A stretch of DNA of 64,000 nucleotides from Chromatiaceae bacterium (GTDB lineage: Bacteria > Pseudomonadota > Gammaproteobacteria > Chromatiales > Chromatiaceae): positions 1 to 64,000 of the forward strand of contig JACDZG010000022.1 in assembly GCA_013426805.1 (NCBI GenBank), written 5' to 3'. The notes below the pieces were generated by a model. The model made no database searches and was not told the DNA's origin. It saw nothing but the letters and a program-made list of their open reading frames with translations. Positions within the stretch are counted from its first letter, which is position 1; each line of letters opens with the position of its first letter. This document shows positions 1-7,108 of this stretch, in pieces. The position numbers were made by a program, and so were the translations under genes.

Positions 1-116
1 CTTGATGTTGACTCATACCCTAATCCTAGGGGCTAAGTCCGACAGGCTGCTAGGATATAGGATCGGCAGGCCAAGGCTGATCCCTTACACTCCAAATGAC
101 CATCGCTGGCCGGAAC

Positions 117-131
117 ATGATCAAGGCCGAC
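117..131 (+). repeat. Dispersed 15-bp repeat, copy 1
   Basis: The 15-mer ATGATCAAGGCCGAC occurs here and again at 2382-2396, with a 13-base match at 743-755. The copies lie outside or at the edges of the genes in this island. Bases 1-162 otherwise show no gene I can support. Confidence 0.55.
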
Positions 132-162
132 TGGTCCAACGAGACGACTCCTTGGATCTCGC

Positions 163-654
163 TTAGCGACCCTTCTCGGGCATTGCCGAAGAATGGTGGC
201 TCGTAATTAACCACTCTGAGCCATTCCAACGATAGGTAAAACTATAGCGCCCGCTGACTGACGCTCCTGTCTCGGCAAATGTAAAGGTGTAAAGACCTGC
301 ATCAACCGCAGTGTTACAACCAAGTTCAACGTATCGCAAGTCGATCTTGCCGGAGGGTCGGTTTTTCAGAAAGTGGTGAAAGTAATCTTCCTTCTCAACT
401 GGCGTGAGACGTGGCTTGTTTGAAACTGTGGGCAACAGAATTGAGCGCTCCCCGTAGTTGGCGACAACCTTATGCGGATCACCCGTTTGCAACGAGCTAT
501 TCCAGCGATCAAACAGTGACGCGATTTCTGCCTCGGAAATTGCTTTGCAGATCTCTGTGCGAGCACTTTGTGCACTGCTCTGCTCGACTTGATTTGAGGC
601 ACAGCCTGCAAGTGCTGCAACAACAAATAACAAACCAAACTGTTTCAATTTCAT
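163..654 (-). CDS. Small lipoprotein with SnoaL/DUF4440-like domain
   Basis: This encodes 163 residues. The start at 654 is chosen because GAGGAG lies just upstream on the minus strand and the protein then begins with a typical lipoprotein signal: MKLK, a hydrophobic stretch, and the lipobox LAGC with Cys near residue 18. The mature part, from about residue 40, has the alternation seen in SnoaL-like/DUF4440 (CaMKII-association type) domains, including a helix with SLFDRWNSSL and a C-terminal strand ending WLITSHHSS. Such domains form small cone-shaped dimers that bind or turn over small ligands; the role here is unknown. A longer reading from 750 has no ribosome site. It is probably an outer- or inner-membrane-anchored periplasmic protein with no operon partner. 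Confidence 0.7.
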   Translation of the reverse strand: MKLKQFGLLFVVAALAGCASNQVEQSSAQSARTEICKAISEAEIASLFDRWNSSLQTGDPHKVVANYGERSILLPTVSNKPRLTPVEKEDYFHHFLKNRPSGKIDLRYVELGCNTAVDAGLYTFTFAETGASVSGRYSFTYRWNGSEWLITSHHSSAMPEKGR

Positions 655-756
655 AAAACGCTCCTCATCTAGGTTGGCGGGGGAGTCTGATGGGCAACGT
701 TGGCCGCGCCATCGAAACGCTCGGTATCCCGCGTCCAGGACCATGATCAAGGCCGC

Positions 757-1248
757 TCAGACGCTCACCAGACACCCGCATTGCAGCGCAATCTCGGCTG
801 GAGCGATGCTGCGCATGACATGATCCTTGCGAAGGTGAAGCACCAGCAAGGTCGCCGGATCAAAGACAATCACGTCCTTCACGCCCTGCGACAGATAGAA
901 AGGCGGACCGATCTCCAGGTCTTTCGCCTCATAGCCTTTGCTGACGACCTCGATGACCGCCTCGGGGATCAGTGTGAGTGCCTCGTCCTGCTCCTCCTCG
1001 GTCGGCTCGCGACAGAAGATCGAGATGTCGGGGCGCTTGAGGCCGTTCGGGAATTGGACATAGACGTCGAGCACATGAACACAGCCGCAACCATCGAGCG
1101 AACCGCTCGGACGGATGCTCTGAGCGATCCGTTCCGCGTGCTTCTGGTGCCGATACAGGGGTTGAGCCTCCCAGATCGGCAGGCCGTTCACGACTTCCAG
1201 ACGAATGCCGAACTGCTCCGCGCGAAAAAACTGGCTTGGGATTCCCAT
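757..1248 (-). CDS. Uma2 family putative restriction endonuclease
   Basis: This is a 163-residue protein of the Uma2 (DUF820) family, a PD-(D/E)XK nuclease fold common in cyanobacteria and Chromatiaceae. Visible family features are RPDISIF (acidic metal ligand, near residue 73), IEVVS (the E-x-V/L-S core) and a conserved tail running from YLSQGVKDVIVFDP to the end. The start at 1248 is preferred over 1296 because TTTGGAGAAGCG precedes the ATG. The biological role of Uma2 proteins is not established; they occur in many paralogues and are often carried near mobile DNA. A second, truncated paralogue lies at 62200-62628. It is transcribed alone here. Confidence 0.75.
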   Translation of the reverse strand: MGIPSQFFRAEQFGIRLEVVNGLPIWEAQPLYRHQKHAERIAQSIRPSGSLDGCGCVHVLDVYVQFPNGLKRPDISIFCREPTEEEQDEALTLIPEAVIEVVSKGYEAKDLEIGPPFYLSQGVKDVIVFDPATLLVLHLRKDHVMRSIAPAEIALQCGCLVSV

Positions 1249-1436
1249 CGCTTCTCCAAATATCGCTGACGCGCGCTCTCGCCGCCCGTTGGTCACGCTT
1301 CTCCGATTCCTTCCCGAGTCAGTATACTGTCACCACAAGGCTTGTGGGGCAACGAGGCTGCGGGCGCCCGCTAAGTGGCTTGCAAGCTACTGTTTTACAT
1401 GGCATCAAACATCAAGGGGGCGGTCATGCCTTGCGC

Positions 1437-1472
1437 CTGACACGAGGGAAAAGACAAGCCCTGATCCCATCC
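1437..1472 (+). repeat. 36-bp imperfect direct repeat, copy A
   Basis: The stretch beginning CTGACACGAGG and ending CCCATCC matches 2396-2431 over the same 36-base length with a handful of substitutions. It lies in the 245-bp gap between the Uma2 gene and the hydroxylase-like gene, which holds nothing else I can name. Confidence 0.55.
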
Positions 1473-1493
1473 TTCTTATTGTGAAATGAGAAA

Positions 1494-2183
1494 TCAACTC
1501 GCAATTTCCGAAAAAGCCCTCGAAAATTTTTCGTGCTCAGCGGGGCTCGCCGACCGATGACACCCCAAAAGAAAGTCGCCTCCAATCATCAGATTATAAT
1601 TCGTATCTGGATGCAGATGATGCAGCCAATGATAGCGCATAATATATCTGAAATACCAAGAATTCGCGAAGGGCTTCAGTAGTTGCGGTGCGCTATTTAT
1701 TGCCTCATCCGGACAAAGATGTAGTAGCGGATGAATGTGTTGAGACATGAGAGGCATGATAATTAGCGGAATAACCGCGCCGATACTAAATAGCCACCCA
1801 CCTGAAATACACGCAATAATTATAAACGGGGCAGTCGGCAACATGTAACGAATATGTTCAACGGCGCCTCCTACCCGAAGGCCAAAACTTTGTTGAACGA
1901 TATGTATCTTTTCCTGGCTAAGCAGCTTATTCGTAAGAGCGATCTCTTCTTCTCGACTTGAAAATTGTTGTATGTAACTGTTTCGATAGGTTGCGCGGTG
2001 ATGAATGACTTCGTGGGAATACCATCTATCACTAATGACCCGACCAAGCGGGCCGAAAAATCTACTCCAACCACGAAGTTTCTTTGGGGCATGACCTCCA
2101 AATCTATGATAGACGGACTCGCATACCGTCACTACAAAATATCCTATGAACAAGCCTGCCAGTACTTGTGCTATGCCATTCAT
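1494..2183 (-). CDS. Fatty acid hydroxylase/sterol desaturase-like membrane protein
   Basis: This is 229 residues with the histidine boxes of membrane di-iron hydroxylases: YHRFGGH (about 25-31), SHEVIHHR (56-63), HIHPLLH (about 149-155) and HWLHHLHP (185-192). An N-terminal hydrophobic segment (5-22) and a central hairpin of about 118-145 suggest four or fewer membrane passes. Members of this superfamily use a non-heme di-iron centre to hydroxylate or desaturate lipid substrates at the cytoplasmic membrane. The substrate cannot be read from sequence. The gene is markedly AT-richer than the core genes nearby and sits alone between repeat copies, which suggests horizontal acquisition. No strong ribosome site is visible, so the start at 2183 is the least certain part. 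Confidence 0.7.
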   Translation of the reverse strand: MNGIAQVLAGLFIGYFVVTVCESVYHRFGGHAPKKLRGWSRFFGPLGRVISDRWYSHEVIHHRATYRNSYIQQFSSREEEIALTNKLLSQEKIHIVQQSFGLRVGGAVEHIRYMLPTAPFIIIACISGGWLFSIGAVIPLIIMPLMSQHIHPLLHLCPDEAINSAPQLLKPFANSWYFRYIMRYHWLHHLHPDTNYNLMIGGDFLLGCHRSASPAEHEKFSRAFSEIAS

Positions 2184-2320
2184 GTCGAGTACCAGGTTTA
2201 CCCATACTGCTCCGGCATAGGGGCTACGGTTTCCTGGAGCCCTGCCACCGACCCGGACGAGTTAATAGGGGGAGTTAATCGGGGTATGTTCCCTATTAGC
2301 ATCGGAATGCTACTTTGTGA

Positions 2321-2448
2321 GACCTGACCCCGCCCCTTTTTTGACCCCGCCCCTTTTGAGCGAACGGTCTTGGGCGGATTTATGATCAAGGCCGACTGAC
2401 ACGAGGCAAAAGGAAAGACCTGACCCCATCCATGTGAGACCTGACCCC
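2321..2448 (+). repeat. Cluster of GACCTGACCCC repeats
   Basis: The 11-mer GACCTGACCCC occurs at 2321-2331, 2417-2427 and 2438-2448. A 16-base unit, TGACCCCGCCCCTTTT, is tandemly doubled at 2325-2340 and 2342-2357. The cluster also contains the second copy of the 36-bp repeat (2396-2431) and of the 15-mer (2382-2396). The 291-bp gap 2184-2474 carries no supportable gene, so the repeats are its main content. Confidence 0.6.
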
Positions 2449-2474
2449 GTCCCTTTCTGCTTTTGAGGCGTATG

Positions 2475-3488
2475 TTAGCTCTTGATTTCTTCCTGTAGGT
2501 CGACCAGTTCTTTATGAAGCTTTTCCTCAAGATCTTTTATTCTCTTGTAGACTATGCACCTCTGTCCTCGTACGTCGAATTTGAGCTGATCTGCTTCTTG
2601 CACGATCAAGACCGTCTTGACTCCGACACCCCACGCATATCCGACTTCCAAATACACATTCGGGTTCGCGCTTGTTAAGTCAGCAATTACTAACGACGCG
2701 CTTCGAATGCGCTTTCTGACCCAATCCATAACGTCTCCGGTGAAACCCGACAAATCAGCTCTTTCACAAAGAAACCCGGTCTTTCTTACAGCATTCTGTA
2801 TGCCGTACTCATACACGTCGTCCATTTCCTCGCGAAACGGCATAGCAACAAACAAATGGGGCTTTTGAGCAGAAGCGTATCCGACCGAGCGAAATTTCTC
2901 AGAGACAGCTTCTTCAGATGCCTCCAGATAGTTTTTCAGGTTTGCGTCAACGTAACCCGAAGGTATCAGCTCCTTCAGCACGCTTCTTAAACGACTAGCA
3001 CGTCTTTCGTCGACTTCAACTATAGAGATTTTTTGAACGGATTGTGGGATACGTCCAGCGGTGATCCCGTCTATAAGACCCGCAATCTCTGATTCAAATG
3101 CTTCAATTTCGTCAAGACCGTATCCCGCTCCATGTAGCGTAAAGCATACATGTTCCGCTCCAGCAGCTTTCTCATGGTCAGCCAGTACTTCCAATGCAGT
3201 TCGGGCAAATATGCGAATGTCCTTGTAACTAAATTCATATAATCTAGCTACGCCCACAACCAAGATATTCTTTGGTCGTATGCTGCCGCGAGAGTAAAAA
3301 TAGCTAGAAGTTCCTGGTGTTGGCGAAAACTGGCTTTCATCAATGCCAAGACGAATACCTTTTTCGGATAGTACGCGATCAAGGCCATAATGAGCTTGCG
3401 CATACTTCAGAACAAGCACATCCGCATCGAAAGATGTGACATCGTCGGCGACCACAGAAATCTCAACGGTCTTGTGATTGTTCGCCAT
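2475..3488 (-). CDS. Two-domain protein: M17-N/macro-like domain plus deoxyribosyltransferase-like domain
   Basis: This is 337 residues. The N-terminal half (about 7-175) resembles the macro-like N-terminal domain of M17 leucyl aminopeptidases, here without the peptidase: DADVLVLK, then a strand NILVVGVA, then VCFTLHGAGYGLD and SIVEVDE. The C-terminal half (about 208-315) looks like a nucleoside 2-deoxyribosyltransferase/TIR-like fold: HLFVAMPF, a central helix, SASLVIADLTSANPNVYLEVGYA with the conserved D and NPNV-YLE-GYA signature, then TVLIV. Proteins of this second family cleave N-glycosidic bonds or bind nucleotides, and several act as effectors in bacterial conflict systems. I infer a defence effector or sensor; no partner gene is adjacent. 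Base composition is AT-rich relative to the core. The start at 3488 gives the full domain. Confidence 0.6.
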   Translation of the reverse strand: MANNHKTVEISVVADDVTSFDADVLVLKYAQAHYGLDRVLSEKGIRLGIDESQFSPTPGTSSYFYSRGSIRPKNILVVGVARLYEFSYKDIRIFARTALEVLADHEKAAGAEHVCFTLHGAGYGLDEIEAFESEIAGLIDGITAGRIPQSVQKISIVEVDERRASRLRSVLKELIPSGYVDANLKNYLEASEEAVSEKFRSVGYASAQKPHLFVAMPFREEMDDVYEYGIQNAVRKTGFLCERADLSGFTGDVMDWVRKRIRSASLVIADLTSANPNVYLEVGYAWGVGVKTVLIVQEADQLKFDVRGQRCIVYKRIKDLEEKLHKELVDLQEEIKS

Positions 3489-3625
3489 AGCTGTGACTTC
3501 TTTGAGCTAACTAGATTTCAGCGGACGAACTACCCCATAGCGCGTCGTCTTTTTTGGATTGGATCAGGGTTTTTCGGGGTTGTCAAGCCCTTGCGCGCCG
3601 TTCCTCGCTGCATCGCGCGTGCGTC

Positions 3626-3645
3626 ATGAGGCAAGATTGCCTCAT
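3626..3645. repeat. 20-bp palindrome, copy 1
   Basis: ATGAGGCAA-GA-TTGCCTCAT is a 9-bp-arm palindrome. A close copy is at 3815-3834. Both lie in the 434-bp gene-free stretch 3489-3922, which otherwise shows nothing I can name. Confidence 0.6.
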
Positions 3646-3814
3646 AACGAACGAACGTATCGCGTGTACGCCACGTAAGTCGGGATGCGTGCGTGGTTCT
3701 GGCAAAACAATAAGAGAAAAAATAATCTTGTGAAATCCCTTTCTGGGCGAATGGTCAGGGTGTTTAGGAGGTACCTGAAAGTATCCGCGACCAGCCTCGC
3801 ACCGTTTACGCGTT

Positions 3815-3834
3815 ATGAGGCGATTTTGCCTCAT
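3815..3834. repeat. 20-bp palindrome, copy 2
   Basis: ATGAGGC-GATTTT-GCCTCAT keeps both outer 7-bp arms of the 3626-3645 copy and changes only the centre. The preserved arms with a changed core suggest selection for the symmetry, either an operator or a REP-type element. Confidence 0.55.
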
Positions 3835-3922
3835 GTTCTTCTTCATCTGTGAACATCTGTGCCATCCGTGGACAAATCCGGGCGGTCACTTTCGCAAAAA
3901 AGGCGATCCTGACAGACCCTCC

Positions 3923-4603
3923 TCACAACGACCCCCAATTACTCTTCCGCCGTCCCAGCCGCAAATGCGGCAGCAGCAGCCCAAGCAGGATGCCGCCGAT
4001 CAGCACCCCGGCGCCGATCAGGAACCAGCGCAGGTTGGTCTGGTTCTTGAGATCGCGGTTCTCTTGTTCCAGGTCGGCGCGGACGCGGGTGAGGTTGGCG
4101 ACTTGGAGGCGCAGGCGCTCCCGATCGGTGGTGATATCCATGACATTGGCGGAGGCGTGGCGAATGGTCGCTAATTGCTGTTCCAGCAACTGCTTTTCCC
4201 GCTCCAACGTCTGATAGCCGGATTTCAGATCGCTATGTTCGTTCTGGACCTTGGCCAGTCGGGCGGCGAGTGCGTCCGGGTCCTGTTGCAGTTCCGCCAG
4301 GCGGGTCTCCAATTCCGCCAGGCGGGTGCGCGCGGCGGGTTCGCTCTGGAGTTGCGCCTCCGGCACGAAACCCACGGCGCCGTCCGCGGTGCGTACTCGA
4401 GCATATTTGGTGGTCTGGTTGACGTCCAGCACCTCGACGCGGGTGCCGCTCGGCAGCATCTTCAGGATCTTGAAGCGGATGCTCTCGCCGGCGCGCAGCG
4501 TGCTTTCAATCTGGTCCGTGACATAACGGGTCTCCGCCCGGGCCAGGTGCGGGGTCAGGAGTGCGGCGCACAGGCACAGCACGAACGGCGCGGATGGTCT
4601 CAC
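3923..4603 (-). CDS. SH3 domain membrane protein (TIGR04211 type)
   Basis: This is 226 residues with a signal peptide (about 1-23, ending LARA), a bacterial SH3 domain (about 25-90) that starts RYVTDQIESTLRAG and carries the VLDVNQTTKYARVRTADG core, a long charged coiled coil (about 92-185) and one C-terminal membrane segment (about 192-211) followed by basic residues. This order matches the TIGR04211/YgiM family of inner-membrane-anchored periplasmic proteins. The function of the family is unclear; SH3b domains usually bind peptidoglycan or peptides. It follows argF on the same strand with a 55-bp gap, so it may be co-transcribed with the arginine genes. Confidence 0.8.
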   Translation of the reverse strand: MRPSAPFVLCLCAALLTPHLARAETRYVTDQIESTLRAGESIRFKILKMLPSGTRVEVLDVNQTTKYARVRTADGAVGFVPEAQLQSEPAARTRLAELETRLAELQQDPDALAARLAKVQNEHSDLKSGYQTLEREKQLLEQQLATIRHASANVMDITTDRERLRLQVANLTRVRADLEQENRDLKNQTNLRWFLIGAGVLIGGILLGLLLPHLRLGRRKSNWGSL

Positions 4604-4658
4604 TGGGCGTACTCGATGCGCGGACGATGGTGAATTCGCGGGTTGAATCCGGTTCGCC

Positions 4659-5585
4659 TCAGCGCCCCGGCACGAGCAGGAATTCCAGCAGCGCCTTCTG
4701 CACGTGCAGCCGGTTTTCGGCCTCGTCCCAAACCACTGATTGGGGTCCGTCGATGACCGATGCGGCCACCTCTTCGCCCCGGTGAGCGGGCAGACAGTGC
4801 ATGAAGAGCGCGTCCGGCGCCGCGGCCGCCATCACCGCGTCGGTGACCTGGAAGGGGGAGAACAGGTCCAGCCGGTTCTCCAGTTCGCCCTCCTGATGCA
4901 TGCTGGCCCAGACGTCGGTGGCGATCAGGTCGGCACCGCGGGCGGCCTCCAGCGGGTCGTGCACTACCGTGAAGCGGCCGGCATCCGCGCTCAGCAACTG
5001 GGCTTCCGGTTCGAAACCCGCGGGGCAGCCGATGCGCAAGGAGAAATCAAACAGCCGCGCGGCCTCCATGTACGACTGGCACATGTTGTTGCCGTCGCCG
5101 ATCCAGGCCACCCGGCGGCCGCGGATATCGCCGCGGTGCTCGAAGTAGGTCTGCATGTCGGCGAGCAACTGGCAGGGGTGCAGGCGATTGGTCAGGCCGT
5201 TGATGACCGGTACCCGTGAATGGGCCGCGAAACACTCGACGGTTTCCTGGTCGAAGGTGCGGATCATGACCACATCGACCATGCGTGAGATGACCCGCGC
5301 GGCGTCCTCGATGGGTTCCCCGCGACCGAGTTGGGTGTCGCGCGGCGACAGGAAGATGGCATGGCCGCCGAATTGAGCCATGCCCGCCTCGAACGAGACG
5401 CGGGTGCGGGTCGACGATTTTTCGAAGATCATCGCGAGCGTGCGGTGTCGCAGCGGGCGATAGTCCTCGCCACGGCACCGCATGGCCTTCAATTCGGTGC
5501 CGCGGGCGAGCAGGGTGCGCGCTTCTTCGGGGCTCAGGTCAAACAGGGACAGGAGGTGCCGACAGGCGGTCGGGGTAGCTGGCAT
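4659..5585 (-). CDS. argF: Ornithine carbamoyltransferase
   Basis: This is 308 residues from the start at 5585; an in-frame ATG at 5624 would add 13 residues not usual for the family. The enzyme joins carbamoyl phosphate and ornithine to give citrulline in arginine synthesis. Motifs are STRTR (58-62, carbamoyl phosphate binding), HPCQ (136-139), DVWASM (224-229, ornithine loop) and [10 protein letters not shown] (263-272, the catalytic Cys and ornithine contacts). All key residues are present and the length is normal. It lies 64 bp downstream of argD on the same strand, so the two probably form one transcript. The 5611-5637 gap contains a tandem doubling of a 13-14 base unit, CGGGTGCGCGCCAC. 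Confidence 0.95.
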   Translation of the reverse strand: MPATPTACRHLLSLFDLSPEEARTLLARGTELKAMRCRGEDYRPLRHRTLAMIFEKSSTRTRVSFEAGMAQFGGHAIFLSPRDTQLGRGEPIEDAARVISRMVDVVMIRTFDQETVECFAAHSRVPVINGLTNRLHPCQLLADMQTYFEHRGDIRGRRVAWIGDGNNMCQSYMEAARLFDFSLRIGCPAGFEPEAQLLSADAGRFTVVHDPLEAARGADLIATDVWASMHQEGELENRLDLFSPFQVTDAVMAAAAPDALFMHCLPAHRGEEVAASVIDGPQSVVWDEAENRLHVQKALLEFLLVPGR

Positions 5586-5649
5586 CGGTGATCCATTCTC
5601 CGCATGGGATCGGGTGCGCGCCACGGGTGCGCGCCACCGGTTCGAGCCC

Positions 5650-6828
5650 CTAGTGGGCCCCTAAAAAGCGTTTGATCAGGGCACTCAAGCCCGCAACCAA
5701 GTGGTCGACCTCCGGCGCCTCGATAATCAACGGAGGCAGGAGTCGGACCACCCGTTCTGCAGTGACGTTGATCAGCAAACCCTCTTCCAGGGCCAGACCG
5801 ACCAGTGCGCCGCAGGGCCGGTCGAGTTCGATTCCGAGCATCAGTCCGCGTCCGCGCAGGGCGACGACGCCCTGAGTCCCGGCCAGTGCTTCACGCAATG
5901 CGCTGAGCAGCGCGCCTCCTTGCGCGGCGGCATGGGTCACCAGATCCGCGGCGGCGATGGTCTCCAGGACCGCCCTGGCGGTCCGGCAGGCCAGCGGGTT
6001 ACCGCCGAAGGTTGAGCCATGGGAGCCGGGCGCGAAGACCTCGGCCGCCGCGCCGCGGGCGACACAGGCGCCGATCGGCATCCCGTTGCCGAGACCCTTG
6101 GCCAGGGTGATGACATCGGGGATGATGTCGGTGTGCTGGAAGCCGAACATCCGACCGGTGCGGCCGATCCCGGTCTGGATCTCGTCGCAGATCAGGAGCC
6201 AACCCTCGCGGTCACAGATGGCGCGCAGGCCCGGCAGATAGCCGTCCGCGGGGATGTTGATGCCGCCCTCACCCTGGATCGGTTCCACCAGGACGGCGAC
6301 GATGTTCTTGCGGTTGGCGGCGGCGGTTTCCACTGCCGCCAGATCGTTGTACGGCACGCGCACGAACCCTTGCACCAGTGGTTCGAAGCCGGCCTGTACC
6401 TTGCGGTTGCCGGTGGCGGAGAGGGTCGCCAAAGTGCGGCCGTGGAAGCTGTTCTCCATCACCAGGATGGCTGGATTCTCGATGCCGCGGTGATGGGCGT
6501 GCAGGCGCGCCAGCTTGATCGCCGCCTCGTTGGCCTCGGCACCGGAGTTGCCGAAGAACACCCGATCCATCCCGGACAAGGCGGTGATCATTGCGCCCAG
6601 GCGCTCCTGCTCCGCGATGCGGTAGATATTGGAGGTGTGAATCAGCCGCCCGGCCTGTTCACACAAGGCGTCGCGCACAGCCGGATGGGCGTGGCCGAGT
6701 CCGCACACGGCGATGCCGGCCAAGGCGTCCAGGTAACGCTTACCGTTCTCATCCCATAGCCAGACGCCGACGCCGTGATCGAAGGTCACCGGCAGGCGTT
6801 GGTAGGTCATCATCAAGGGTTCGCTCAT
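5650..6828 (-). CDS. argD: Acetylornithine/succinyldiaminopimelate aminotransferase
   Basis: This is a 392-residue class III PLP aminotransferase. It makes N-acetylornithine from N-acetylglutamate semialdehyde and usually also serves lysine synthesis. The expected features are present: NSGAEANE (94-101, cofactor phosphate region), [11 protein letters not shown] (127-137), DEIQTG (215-220, the Asp facing the pyridine nitrogen) and [14 protein letters not shown] with Lys244 as the Schiff-base lysine. It is the first gene of the argD-argF group. A terminator-like hairpin lies 53-90 bp upstream, within the presumed leader (see 6881-6918). Confidence 0.95.
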   Translation of the reverse strand: MSEPLMMTYQRLPVTFDHGVGVWLWDENGKRYLDALAGIAVCGLGHAHPAVRDALCEQAGRLIHTSNIYRIAEQERLGAMITALSGMDRVFFGNSGAEANEAAIKLARLHAHHRGIENPAILVMENSFHGRTLATLSATGNRKVQAGFEPLVQGFVRVPYNDLAAVETAAANRKNIVAVLVEPIQGEGGINIPADGYLPGLRAICDREGWLLICDEIQTGIGRTGRMFGFQHTDIIPDVITLAKGLGNGMPIGACVARGAAAEVFAPGSHGSTFGGNPLACRTARAVLETIAAADLVTHAAAQGGALLSALREALAGTQGVVALRGRGLMLGIELDRPCGALVGLALEEGLLINVTAERVVRLLPPLIIEAPEVDHLVAGLSALIKRFLGAH

Positions 6829-6843
6829 GGCGCAGGCCCTGCC

Positions 6844-6987
6844 TCATCGGCGCTGGGACACCCGGCGGGCGGTGTCCTGAAAAACGAAAAGGCGGTTCCT
6901 GGTCGCGGAAACCGCCTTGACAGAAAGGCGAAGCTGCGAAAGATAGCGCGACTCCCGTAAACGATACAAGTGTTTGCCGACGTTCAT
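6844..6987 (-). CDS. Possible arginine-rich leader peptide upstream of argD
   Basis: A 47-codon reading frame begins at 6987 and stops 15 bp before argD. About ten of its codons encode arginine, and it runs through the hairpin at 6881-6918, an arrangement that would fit attenuation. It has no clear ribosome site, and arginine is common in random GC-rich frames, so this is only a possibility. Confidence 0.15.
   Translation of the reverse strand: MNVGKHLYRLRESRYLSQLRLSVKAVSATRNRLFVFQDTARRVSQRR
6881..6918 (-). terminator. Terminator-like hairpin in the argD leader
   Basis: Read on the minus strand, AAGGCGGTT pairs with AACCGCCTT across a short loop, followed by TTTTCGTTTTT. This looks like a Rho-independent terminator. 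There is no minus-strand gene upstream to end, because the next gene (7109) points away, so it may act as an attenuator for argD. Confidence 0.55.
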
Positions 6988-7108
6988 CGGGACTTTCGTT
7001 CGCTTGGACCACCCGGCGCGGACAGCGAGGGCGGCAAACGACTAAGATGCCCGTCCTTATCCGCCACTGCGCTATCGTCGGCCCTGTCTGCTCCAAGGAA
7101 CTGCTGTG

